From: Actinoplanes sp. SE50/110
Lineage (GTDB): Bacteria; Actinomycetota; Actinomycetes; Mycobacteriales; Micromonosporaceae
DNA: 64,000 bases
Assembly (NCBI RefSeq): GCF_900119315.1
Contig: NZ_LT827010.1
Coordinates: forward strand, 6,419,001-6,483,000
Direction of reading: 5' to 3'
Below are positions 45,100-53,065 of this stretch, piece by piece. The notes below the pieces were generated by a model that saw only the letters and a list, made by a program, of their open reading frames with translations, was not told the origin of the DNA and made no database searches. The position numbers were made by a program, and so were the translations under genes. Position 1 is the stretch's first letter; every line of letters begins with the position of its first letter.

Positions 45100-46122
45100 T
45101 CATTCGACGGAGATATGCACGTGGTTGGTGTGCCAGCCGCTGGGATCGTTGCCGGCGATCGTCTGGTAGGGCTGCCAGCTGCCGGTCCGCCGGGTCCAGA
45201 TCCGCCGGAACCAGATCACGTATTTGAGACCGAGCCGGTCGGCGTTGGCGACGGCCCAGGCCGCCATCGCGTCGCCCCGGGCTTTCTCGGCTCCGGTGGC
45301 TTCACCGCCGGAGGTCATCATGAAGTCACAGGCCCGACCGAGCGGGTGCTCGCCTTCGCTGCGCTGATCCCAGCAGCTGGGTGCCGGGAAGCCGGCAGCG
45401 CGGGTCTGTTGGACCAGGTGCAGGGTGCGGGGCGTCAGGCAGCCGCGGCCGGTGGTCGGATCGGGCCGGATGCTGCAGGGTTCCGGCGGATAGGAGCCGT
45501 CGGGATTGCGGAACACTGCATCGGCGGTGCCGCCGGCGGCGGCGCAGCCGAACCCGGCGCCGCTGCTGCCGGTGACCGTGGTGACGAGCCGTTCGGCGTC
45601 GGGCTGCCATTTGGCGTACGCGTCCGGGTAGGCGCTGCGCTGCACCGCCTGCGCGGCGCGGGTCAGGGTCATCGTCTGCCAGCCGTCGACCCGCAGCAGG
45701 TGCTGGTAGAACTGGGTGGCCGCGTACTCCGGCTGCATGATCTGCGCGGGGGTTCCCCAGCCCTGGCTCGGGCGTTGCTGGAACAGCCCGAGCGAGTCGT
45801 GGTCGTTGTGGGCGCCGAGGTCGCCGAGGTTGCGCAGGCTCGATTCCTGCATGGCGGTGGCGACCGCGATCACCCAGCCGTAGCGGGGTATCCGCAGCCG
45901 GCTGCCGACGGCCACGATCGTGCTCGCGTTGCCTACCTGCTCGTTGTCCCACGCAGTGCTCGCGGTCGCGGTGGTGGACGAGCTGGCTCCGGTTGGCAGA
46001 CTCACCATGCAGGAGGCGCCGGTAGCGGCGACGCCAGCTATCCCAATGCCGAGCAGCATGCACGGGGCCAGCAGCAGGGCGGCTCCGGCGGCGGCAACCC
46101 ACATTGAGGATCGGCTGCTCAT
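45100..46122 (-). CDS. Conjugation peptidoglycan hydrolase (lysozyme-like plus M15-like domain)
   Basis: This roughly 340-residue protein has one N-terminal membrane anchor or signal (MWVAAAGAALLLAPCMLLGI). A lytic-transglycosylase-like domain follows (VIAVATAMQESSLRNLGDLG with the catalytic Glu, then DSLGLFQQRPSQGWGTP). The C-terminal part resembles M15/ARB_07466-type metallopeptidases (EHPLGRACDFM and HTNHVHISVE, supplying Asp and His zinc ligands). VirB1-like enzymes of this kind open the wall for the transfer channel. Start is uncertain: ATG 46122 or GTG 46221. It lies upstream of the giant gene on the same strand and is divergent from the secretion operon. Confidence 0.8.
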   Translation of the reverse strand: MSSRSSMWVAAAGAALLLAPCMLLGIGIAGVAATGASCMVSLPTGASSSTTATASTAWDNEQVGNASTIVAVGSRLRIPRYGWVIAVATAMQESSLRNLGDLGAHNDHDSLGLFQQRPSQGWGTPAQIMQPEYAATQFYQHLLRVDGWQTMTLTRAAQAVQRSAYPDAYAKWQPDAERLVTTVTGSSGAGFGCAAAGGTADAVFRNPDGSYPPEPCSIRPDPTTGRGCLTPRTLHLVQQTRAAGFPAPSCWDQRSEGEHPLGRACDFMMTSGGEATGAEKARGDAMAAWAVANADRLGLKYVIWFRRIWTRRTGSWQPYQTIAGNDPSGWHTNHVHISVE

Positions 46123-46403
46123 CGCGGGCCTGCCGACCTTGCGAGCGGGCCGGGAATCAGGGATCCCGACGGGGCGGAACAGCCGGCAGCAGTCGACGGC
46201 AATGCCGACCCGGTGCGGCACATGATCACGGTCATGAGGGCACGCTCGCAGCCGGGTAGCAGCGTTACCGCTGCTGCCGGCGGCTGGTAGCGCGACCGTA
46301 GCGGCGGTAGCGGCAGCGGCGATACCAGCGACAACACCCCCTGCCGAATGTGGTCGGTGCTCGTCCCGCTCGGGGACGGCACGACCGCTTGCAGGAGTTG
46401 AAA
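46123..46403. promoter_or_regulatory. Divergent promoter region of the two conjugation operons
   Basis: This 281-base spacer separates the minus-strand hydrolase/giant operon from the plus-strand secretion operon. It must contain promoters for both directions unless they start further out. I could not identify convincing -10/-35 pairs. Small dyads around 46220-46238 (CATGATCACGGTCATGA) are possible operator sites. Confidence 0.4.
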
Positions 46404-46694
46404 GTGAACGCTCAGTTGGTGCTCGACCACGTCCTGGCCGCCGGCAATGTCCCGGACACCCCGGTGAAGCCGGTCCCCGGCCTGGAGACCCTCGGACCGC
46501 AGATCGTCGGCTACATGAAGTGGATCCTGATCCTTTGCGGGGTCGGTGGCCTGGTGGCCTGCGGGATCATGATGACCGTCGGCCGGCGTAACCGGTCCGC
46601 GATGGCCTCTGACGGCGCCGCCGGCATTCCGTGGGTCATCGGCGGGCTGATGCTCGGCGGCATGTCCGCCGTCATCGTCGGCGCCTTCCTGTAG
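46404..46694 (+). CDS. VirB2/TrbC-like small membrane protein (candidate pilin)
   Basis: The 96-residue protein has a hydrophilic start (NAQLVLDHVLAAGNVPDTPV) and two membrane helices (WILILCGVGGLVACGIMMTV and GIPWVIGGLMLGGMSAVIVG) around a short basic loop (GRRNRSAM). This two-helix layout and its position as first gene of the secretion operon match VirB2/TrbC-type subunits. GTG at 46404 is supported by GGAG six bases upstream. No cleavable signal peptide is obvious, as in several Gram-positive homologs. Confidence 0.65.
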   Translation: MNAQLVLDHVLAAGNVPDTPVKPVPGLETLGPQIVGYMKWILILCGVGGLVACGIMMTVGRRNRSAMASDGAAGIPWVIGGLMLGGMSAVIVGAFL

Positions 46695-46816
46695 GCGCTC
46701 GTCCCGGCCCTCGGCCGCCACCTTCGGATGCCGCGGATGGCGCCGCGCGCCTGCGCCGTGATTGGTGCAGGCAGGACGCCGGCCACCGTGCATCCCTTGT
46801 CAAGGGACTCATCGTT

Positions 46817-48034
46817 ATGGATTTCGTGCTCGACTACTTGATGGGTGAGGCCGCTAAGGGCCTGGCCTATCTCGCCGGGTCGCTGGCCGCCTGGATCCTG
46901 ACCACCTCCGCGAATATCTGCCCCACCAACGGCGCCGATCCGGCCAGCTGGGATCCGAACTGGGCGCAGAACTGCAACAGCACCGCATCGGCCGCCCAGA
47001 GCATCCAGCATCTGATGCTGCCGCTGACCGGGCTGACGCTCACTATTGGCCTGATCTGGCAGGCAATCATGATGGTGGTGACCCGTAAGGGCGAACCGCT
47101 GCTGCAGGCCGGCCGCGGGCTGATCAGCACCGTGCTGTGGGGCGGCCTGAGCTTGGCCGTCGCGCATCTGCTGCTCAAGGCCAGCGACGGATTCTGCGTC
47201 TGGGTGATCGACGAAAGCATTCCCGGCGACGGGGCACCGAACGAGAAGCTGCAGCACCTGCTGACCTCGATGGTTGCCGATTCACCTGAGGTGACGGGCA
47301 TGGCCGGCTTCTTCATTTCCGTGATCATGATTCTGTTCCTGATCGCGCTGGTCGTCATGATGACTTTCCGCACCGCCGGGGTGATCCTGTTGGCCGGGAC
47401 GACCCAGTTCGCCGCGGCCGGGAAGACCACCGGGATCACCAGCGGCTGGTTGAACCGCAACCTCAGCTGGTCGGCGGCGTTGATCGCCTACAAGCCTGCC
47501 GTCGTGCTGATCTTCGCTGCGGACGCGAAGCTGCTGCAGAGCGACTCGGGCCGGGACAGGTTCACCGGCCTGGCCATGCTGATCGTCAGCATCGTCGCGA
47601 TGCCTGCGCTGATGAAGTTCTTTACCCACTTCACCGGGCAGATGTCCAGCGGTGGCGGCGGCCTGGCCACCGCGGCCTCCGGCGGCGCGTCCGCGTTGCA
47701 CGCCGCGGCGTCGATGCGCAGCCTGGGCGGTGGTAGCGCCGCCGAACACGCCCGCTACCTGGACAGCAACGGCCCGGGCAAACCCGCGCCGAGCGGTGCC
47801 GCGCCCGCGCCGAGCCCGATGCCCATGTCCGCCGGGCCGGCGGCCGGGGCGGCGGGGGCGGCCGGGACTGCGGGGGCGCGGACGGCGGCGACTACGGTTG
47901 CGCCGGCCGCTGCGGCAGGTCCCGCCGGTGCGACGGTCGCGGCGGGGGCGATGGCGGTGCAGGCGGCCGGGGCCGCGGCCCGGTCCGTCGGCAACACCGC
48001 GCAGTCGGCCACCAGCCCGGGCGGTGACCGGTGA
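46817..48034 (+). CDS. VirB6/TrbL-like polytopic membrane protein
   Basis: The 405-residue protein has about six membrane helices in residues 1-280 (LTGLTLTIGLIWQAIMMVV, ISVIMILFLIALVVMMTF, FTGLAMLIVSIVAMPALMKF) and a long Ala/Gly/Pro-rich cytoplasmic tail. A conserved-looking cysteine pair lies in the first loop (NICPTN ... NCNST). This is the usual shape of VirB6/TrbL channel components. ATG at 46817 follows AAGGGA. Its TGA overlaps the next start as GTGA, so the channel protein and the SCO6880-like protein are coupled. Confidence 0.75.
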   Translation: MDFVLDYLMGEAAKGLAYLAGSLAAWILTTSANICPTNGADPASWDPNWAQNCNSTASAAQSIQHLMLPLTGLTLTIGLIWQAIMMVVTRKGEPLLQAGRGLISTVLWGGLSLAVAHLLLKASDGFCVWVIDESIPGDGAPNEKLQHLLTSMVADSPEVTGMAGFFISVIMILFLIALVVMMTFRTAGVILLAGTTQFAAAGKTTGITSGWLNRNLSWSAALIAYKPAVVLIFAADAKLLQSDSGRDRFTGLAMLIVSIVAMPALMKFFTHFTGQMSSGGGGLATAASGGASALHAAASMRSLGGGSAAEHARYLDSNGPGKPAPSGAAPAPSPMPMSAGPAAGAAGAAGTAGARTAATTVAPAAAAGPAGATVAAGAMAVQAAGAAARSVGNTAQSATSPGGDR

Positions 48035-49503
48035 CCGCCGAACCGGTGCGCACGTATGCGGGGTGGCGCCGGTCCAGGGGCATGGGCCTTTTCGGGCTCG
48101 GATCGGTGCAGACCGTGGTGGTGCTCGGCGCGGTCGTCACGATGGTGATTTCCGGGTCGCTGAGCCTGGGTCTGCTGGCGGTGACCGCACCACCCGCCCT
48201 GATCGTGGTCATCGTGATGGTCGCCCGCTGGGATGGGGTTTCACTGGCGGCCGGGATCGCGCAGCGGGTGCGGTGGCAGGCCGGGTCCCGGCGCGGCTAC
48301 ACCCGCTACCACAGCGGCCCGGCCGTTACCGGGGACCACGGATGGCAGCTGCCTGGGGTGCTGGCTGCCACCCGGCTCTTGGCGGTCGACGATCCCGGCG
48401 GTGACTTCGGGGTCGTGCACCATCAGCGGCTGGGCACCATGGCCGTCACGCTGCGCTGCGCGGCCACCTCGACCTGGCTGGCGGACGCGTCGACGACCGA
48501 CACGTGGGTGGCCTCATGGGGTGGCTGGCTCGCCAACCTCGGCTACCTGCCGATGATCGACCACGTCGCGGTCACCGTAGACACCTGCCCCGACCAGGGT
48601 TCCCGGCTCGCCGAGCACGTCGGGCGGCGGATCATGCCGCACAGCCCGGCCTCCGCCCAGCGGGTCCTGCGCCGCCTGGTGGAGGTGTCCCCGGCCGCGG
48701 CCGCCGACGTCGAAACCCGGGTGACGATCACGTTCCGGCCGGCCGCGTCCCCGGCCCGGCCGCGCACCATCGACGAGGCACTGCAGGAGATCGCCCGGAC
48801 CCTGCCAGGTCTGCAGGACGCGCTCGGCAGTTGCGGGCTGACCGTGCTGGGCCGGGCCACCACGGCGCAACTGGCCGCGACCGTGCGCGGCGCGTTCGAC
48901 CCGGCCGCCCGCGCCGACCTGGCCCGGCTGTCCCCGCTGGATCTGGACCGGTGGGTCGACTGGAGCAGCTGCGGGCCGGTGTTCGCCGAGGAGCACATCG
49001 ACCGGTACGTCCACGACTCCGGCGTCAGCGTCTCTTGGGCGTGGCATGAGGCTCCCCGCCAGTCGGTGCACGCCGACGTCCTGGCCCGGCTGATGGCCCC
49101 GGGCGCCTACCCGCGCCGGGTCACCCTGCTGTATCGGCCGCTGCCGGCCGGGGAAGCCGCCCGGGCCGTCGAGTCCGAGGTCAACGCGGCTGTGTTCCGG
49201 GCCGCCTACAACCGGGCGAAGCGCCGCGACGAAACCGCCCGGGACCTGGCCGACCGGGAACGGGCGCAGCAGACCGCCCGGGAGGAAGCCGTCGGCGCCG
49301 GCGTGGGCCTGCTGAGCCTGTGGGTCACCACCACCGTCCTGGATCCGGACGACCTGGGCCGGGCCGTCGCCGACGTCGAGTCCCGCGCCGACATCGCCAA
49401 GATCCGGCTCCGCCGGCAGCGGGCCGCGCAGTCCACCGGCTTCGCCGCCACTCTGCCGTGCGGCATTTGCCCGCCGCAGCTGGCCCGGCAATGGCCGCGC
49501 TGA
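48031..49503 (+). CDS. SCO6880-like membrane protein of the actinobacterial transfer system
   Basis: The 490-residue protein has two N-terminal membrane helices (TVVVLGAVVTMVISGSLSLG, LLAVTAPPALIVVIVMVARW) and a large cytoplasmic part. The pattern RRGYTRYHSGPAV near residue 90, GWLANLGYLPMIDHVAVTVD and PRRVTLLYRPLPAGEAARAV are typical of SCO6880-type proteins found beside VirB4-like ATPases in actinobacterial conjugative elements. It probably combines VirB3-like and VirB4 N-terminal-like roles, an inference from gene order. It starts with GTG overlapping the upstream stop. Confidence 0.75.
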   Translation: MTAEPVRTYAGWRRSRGMGLFGLGSVQTVVVLGAVVTMVISGSLSLGLLAVTAPPALIVVIVMVARWDGVSLAAGIAQRVRWQAGSRRGYTRYHSGPAVTGDHGWQLPGVLAATRLLAVDDPGGDFGVVHHQRLGTMAVTLRCAATSTWLADASTTDTWVASWGGWLANLGYLPMIDHVAVTVDTCPDQGSRLAEHVGRRIMPHSPASAQRVLRRLVEVSPAAAADVETRVTITFRPAASPARPRTIDEALQEIARTLPGLQDALGSCGLTVLGRATTAQLAATVRGAFDPAARADLARLSPLDLDRWVDWSSCGPVFAEEHIDRYVHDSGVSVSWAWHEAPRQSVHADVLARLMAPGAYPRRVTLLYRPLPAGEAARAVESEVNAAVFRAAYNRAKRRDETARDLADRERAQQTAREEAVGAGVGLLSLWVTTTVLDPDDLGRAVADVESRADIAKIRLRRQRAAQSTGFAATLPCGICPPQLARQWPR

Positions 49504-49549
49504 CCGCCCCTTCCTTCCCGCGCCACCAGTCCGCTTGATCGGAGATGTC

Positions 49550-50158
49550 ATGGGCGTCCTGTCGAGCTTCACCCAGCGCCTGCGGGCGCGTTTCGCGCCA
49601 GCCACACCCACCCACACCGATCGGGGTGCCGCGCTACTGCCGGGCGCCGGCCGCGCCGAGCCGCACGACACCACCCTGGCCGACCTGCTGGCCCGATCTG
49701 CCCGCACCACCGAAAGACTGACCGACCTCGACCCCGACAACGCCGGCCGCTCGGACCGGCAGATCGCGATGCTGCGCTCCCTGTCGCACGTCTATTACAC
49801 CCGCGCCGGATACTTTCTGCCCGGCCCGGGCCCGGCTACCGCCTTCACCCCACCGGTCCGCAGGCTGCTGCAGGCCATGACGATCGCCGCAGACCGGCGG
49901 GAACAGGCAGCGCTGCTGGCCCAGACCGCCAGCACGCTGGCGGCTGCCGACCCGCACGACCCCGCGCTGACCGCAGTAGCACAGCTACGCGCCCACCTGC
50001 CCGCACCGAACGCGGCCCCGTTGGCCGGGACGGTACGTCCGCAGCTACGCCCCGCCGGGCAGGGTTTCCCGCCGCTGCACCCGCGGGCCTCGTTCGCGGC
50101 CGCCGGTGTCGCGCTCGGCCGGGCCGCGACCCGCCCGGCCATGGGACGGTCCCGGTGA
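49550..50158 (+). CDS. Hypothetical secretion-operon protein with C-terminal FPPL-type tail
   Basis: The 202-residue helical protein has a short basic start (GVLSSFTQRLRARFAP) and a central helical domain (QIAMLRSLSHVYYTRAGYFL, LLQAMTIAADRREQAALLAQ). The disordered tail starts PAGQGFPPLHP 30 residues from the end and finishes GRSR. The layout resembles the next gene (LYYARNEPPLVPDGW against VYYTRAGYFLPG), so the two may be distant paralogs. GGAG five bases before the ATG at 49550 sets the start. It ends with a GTGA overlap. Function unknown. Confidence 0.65.
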   Translation: MGVLSSFTQRLRARFAPATPTHTDRGAALLPGAGRAEPHDTTLADLLARSARTTERLTDLDPDNAGRSDRQIAMLRSLSHVYYTRAGYFLPGPGPATAFTPPVRRLLQAMTIAADRREQAALLAQTASTLAAADPHDPALTAVAQLRAHLPAPNAAPLAGTVRPQLRPAGQGFPPLHPRASFAAAGVALGRAATRPAMGRSR

Positions 50159-50736
50159 GCCGCGCCCCCAGCGGCTACCGGGCCGGCGGCCGCAACGGCA
50201 TGGTGCACGTCCTCAACCAGCGCACTACCACGACCCTTCAGCAGCTGGCCGGCGCGGGCACCGACCTGAACCGGGCGCTGGCCCTGGCCGAACTCGCCCA
50301 CATCCATCGGCGACTGGCCGTTGCGCAGCCTAAGCGAGCCGCCGCCCGCACCCTGCAGGCCGACCTGCTGCAGACGCTCGCCGAGCTGTACTACGCGCGC
50401 AACGAGCCGCCCCTGGTCCCCGACGGCTGGCCGGTCGGCTACGCACCGGATGTGCTGATGGCGGGCCTGCGCGACATGGTGCAGACCGACAACCTGGGCT
50501 TTCACCGCACCAGCCTGCTGCTGATCCGCGACTCGCTCAGCCGGCGTGATCCGCGGTCCGCGGTGCTCGCGACGGTGGCCGACGCCCTGGCTCCGAGTGG
50601 CCCGGCCGATCCCGTGCCGGGTCAGGCCTACCACAGCGGGCAGGCATTCCCTCGGCTGCGGCCGGCACCCGGGACGGCACCGGCCGTGATACCGAGCCCG
50701 GCGGCCGGCTGCATCCCGCAGCGGCGCGCCCGATGA
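50155..50736 (+). CDS. Hypothetical secretion-operon protein with C-terminal FPRL-type tail
   Basis: The 193-residue helical protein is coupled to both neighbours by GTGA and ATGA overlaps. The core (ALAELAHIHRRLAVAQPKRA, TLQADLLQTLAELYYARNEP, FHRTSLLLIRDSLSRRDPRS) resembles the preceding protein in plan. The tail reads SGQAFPRLRPAPG 29 residues from the C-terminus and ends RRAR. It is probably cytoplasmic, since no signal or membrane segment is present. It has no known domain. Confidence 0.65.
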   Translation: MSRAPSGYRAGGRNGMVHVLNQRTTTTLQQLAGAGTDLNRALALAELAHIHRRLAVAQPKRAAARTLQADLLQTLAELYYARNEPPLVPDGWPVGYAPDVLMAGLRDMVQTDNLGFHRTSLLLIRDSLSRRDPRSAVLATVADALAPSGPADPVPGQAYHSGQAFPRLRPAPGTAPAVIPSPAAGCIPQRRAR

Positions 50737-51659
50737 GCGAGCTGCGGTTCCGGATCGACGACGGGCCGCTGCGCGGCTGGTCCGGCACCCACTACAGCGC
50801 GGCCATCGGCCTGCGACTGCTGTCGCAGACGATCACCGTGCATCCGCCGAACCTGCCCGACAGCGCGCCGGGCAGTCCCCGGGTGTCCCTGAGCCTGCAC
50901 CTGGAGCCGGGTGACCCGCAGTGGGAGGTCATGCGGATCTTCGGCCGCACCCAGCAAAACACCCCCACCGCCCGGCAGATCCGGGAGATCGCCCTGGGCC
51001 TGCTACTACCCCGTGTACAGGCGCAACTGGCGGTCCGGGACGGCTGGCTGATGAGCCGGGCATCGTCGATCACTGCGGGCATCAGCGGCCAGCTGGCCGA
51101 CCTGACCGGACCGGCGAGCACCGTGCAGGTGGCCGCGGCCGATTCGTTTCGCCGCCACCGGTCCGGCATATCGCTCGGGGACCGGATGAACCGCGATGGG
51201 CTGACCGCTACCTTCGCCTGGCTGCTGCAACAGTCCTGGCGGCAGGCGCTGCCGGCCGGGCAAGACCGCACGGCGTGGACCGCCGCCACCGACACGTTCC
51301 TGCGCACCCCGCTACCCGGCCAGCCGCACGTCGGGCAGATCGTGCTGACCTTCCGCAACGGCACCGGCGACGGCCTTCGTCACCGGGTCGCCGACACGCT
51401 CCACGAGGCGACCATCATGGCGGGCTCGTACCGGCCGTTCAACAACACCGCGGTCACCGCCGAGCAGGTCGTCGCCATCGACCACGGCCTGCCGATCATC
51501 CGGCCCATCACCCTGGATCCGGCCGACAGCCCCAAGCGGGCGCAACCCACCGCGACCGCGTTCCCTCGCCCCGCCGTCATCGTCCCGGGGACCCCCGGGA
51601 CACGGCCAGCGGTCGCGCCGCCGTCCCGGCCCGCACCCACACCGGGACCCCGGCGATGA
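50733..51659 (+). CDS. Hypothetical secretion-operon protein A (paralog of 52045-52950) with AFP tail
   Basis: The 308-residue soluble protein starts SELRFRIDDGPLRGWSG and contains GDPQWEVMRIFGRTQQNT, LGLLLPRVQAQLAVRDGWLM, LTATFAWLLQQSWRQALP and YRPFNNTAVTAEQVVAID. The same landmarks occur in the 52045-52950 product (DDGPHHGWR, GDPQWELF, LPRLHAALL, RRDAAFAWI, YNNTRVSASRIV), so they are paralogs around a small gene. The tail TATAFPRPAV begins 32 residues from the end and closes GPRR. It is translationally coupled on both sides (ATGA). Function unknown. Confidence 0.65.
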   Translation: MSELRFRIDDGPLRGWSGTHYSAAIGLRLLSQTITVHPPNLPDSAPGSPRVSLSLHLEPGDPQWEVMRIFGRTQQNTPTARQIREIALGLLLPRVQAQLAVRDGWLMSRASSITAGISGQLADLTGPASTVQVAAADSFRRHRSGISLGDRMNRDGLTATFAWLLQQSWRQALPAGQDRTAWTAATDTFLRTPLPGQPHVGQIVLTFRNGTGDGLRHRVADTLHEATIMAGSYRPFNNTAVTAEQVVAIDHGLPIIRPITLDPADSPKRAQPTATAFPRPAVIVPGTPGTRPAVAPPSRPAPTPGPRR

Positions 51660-52048
51660 CCGCTATCCCGGCCGCGTTCGCCGTGAACCGGGAGCTGGCG
51701 TTCCTGACCGACCACGGTGTGCAGGCCAAACAGGTCCCGGCCGGGTCGTGGACGCTCACCGTCCACCCGGCCGCCGGCCGCTGGATGGCGTCCCTGCGCC
51801 CCTACCCGGACGACGGCGTGGCCCGCCCGCAATTCGTGCTGGTCGCCGCCGCCGAGCCCGGCCCGGTCCGGGCCGCCGCCCGGCAGTGGCAGATCTCCGC
51901 GAACACCCTGGCCCTGCACCACGACCGGATCCGCACCGGCACCCGGAGTCCGGCGGCCACGGCGTTCCCGCCGCTGGCCCCGACACCGCACCGGGCACCG
52001 CAAGCACCGGCCGCCGCCAGCCAGCACCCGCTCGGGAGGACCCGATGA
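51656..52048 (+). CDS. Small hypothetical secretion-operon protein with FPPL tail
   Basis: The 130-residue protein has an alpha/beta core of about 90 residues (NRELAFLTDHGVQAKQVPAG, WTLTVHPAAGRWMASLRPY, RPQFVLVAAAEPGPVRAAAR) and the tail AATAFPPLAPTPHR, 27 residues from the C-terminus, ending GRTR. ATGA overlaps join it to the genes on both sides. The core is not assigned to a family. Its position between two paralogs suggests the three act in one complex, which is inference. Confidence 0.65.
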   Translation: MTAIPAAFAVNRELAFLTDHGVQAKQVPAGSWTLTVHPAAGRWMASLRPYPDDGVARPQFVLVAAAEPGPVRAAARQWQISANTLALHHDRIRTGTRSPAATAFPPLAPTPHRAPQAPAAASQHPLGRTR

Positions 52049-52950
52049 TCGGCTCGTACACCATCACCGACGACGGCCCCCACCACGGCTGGCGATTCGA
52101 GACAGACTCGCACTCGTTCCAGTTCGAAACCACCAGCCGAACCGTCGCGTTCGGCAACCCGCCCCGGCAGGCCGAGGTCCTCAACGCCCACTTCACCCTC
52201 GCCGTCACCGTGCCGCGCGGCGACCCGCAGTGGGAGCTGTTCACCGCCGCCGACAACAGCCGCAACCGGCAACTACGCGCCACCCTGCCCGCGCTGGTCC
52301 TACCCCGCCTGCACGCCGCCTTGCTCGACCCCGCCGTGACCTGGAAGACCGGCGACCGCCAGGTCACCGATAACCCGGGCGGCCACGCCACCCTGCCCGA
52401 CAGGTCATGGGTGGAGATCACCGCCTGGATGCCGCCGCCGTACCGGTACACCGACCGGGACCAAGCCGACGCCCGCCGGCTGCTGCATCCGTCGCTGAGC
52501 CTGCCGCAACGCCGCGACGCCGCGTTCGCCTGGATCCGCGAGCACGTGCCCCGCATCCCGGGCCTGCCCGGCCCCGATTACGACCCGGGCGCCGCCGACA
52601 CCCTGCTGCGCCAGATCGAAGCCTCCAAGGTCGGCCGGATCGAAGTGGACTTCGCCAACGCGATTAGCGAACGCGGCCGGGAAACCTACACCGTGGCCAC
52701 CGTCGAGGAAGCCCGCAAGTTGGCCGCCGAGCACCGGCCGTACAACAACACCCGGGTCAGCGCATCGCGGATCGTCGGCTGGCGCAACGGAACCACCTAC
52801 ACCGAAACCGTCGACCTGACCAGTCGGCCCACGTCCAGCGCGGCCGCCGCGTTCCCGGCCCGCGCCGTCCCCTTCCCCGCGCCGGCCAGCATGCCCGCCG
52901 GGTTGCCGCCGGCAACCGGCCCGGGCCAGCAGCGGCACCGCGCCCGGTAG
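52045..52950 (+). CDS. Hypothetical secretion-operon protein B (paralog of 50733-51659) with AFP tail
   Basis: The 301-residue soluble protein begins IGSYTITDDGPHHGWRFETD. The body shares the landmarks listed for its paralog, including DPQWELF, VLPRLHAALL, a DAAFAWI helix and RPYNNTRVSASRIVGW. The tail SSAAAAFPARAV begins 32 residues from the end and closes RHRAR. It starts in an ATGA overlap and is followed by a 115-base gap before the VirB4-like gene. No catalytic motif is visible. Confidence 0.65.
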   Translation: MIGSYTITDDGPHHGWRFETDSHSFQFETTSRTVAFGNPPRQAEVLNAHFTLAVTVPRGDPQWELFTAADNSRNRQLRATLPALVLPRLHAALLDPAVTWKTGDRQVTDNPGGHATLPDRSWVEITAWMPPPYRYTDRDQADARRLLHPSLSLPQRRDAAFAWIREHVPRIPGLPGPDYDPGAADTLLRQIEASKVGRIEVDFANAISERGRETYTVATVEEARKLAAEHRPYNNTRVSASRIVGWRNGTTYTETVDLTSRPTSSAAAAFPARAVPFPAPASMPAGLPPATGPGQQRHRAR

Positions 52951-53065
52951 CGCCCGCCAGGCACCGCTACCGGGCAGCGCGACCGGCAACGACGGCGGCA
53001 ACACCCGCCTGATGACCTACCGCCTGCTCACCTTCGACACCCCGTTCACTGCCTGAGGAGGCACA

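Noticed and set aside
48514..49740. Minus-strand open frame of 408 codons
   Set aside because: It is antisense to the SCO6880-like gene and crosses the intergenic start of the next gene.
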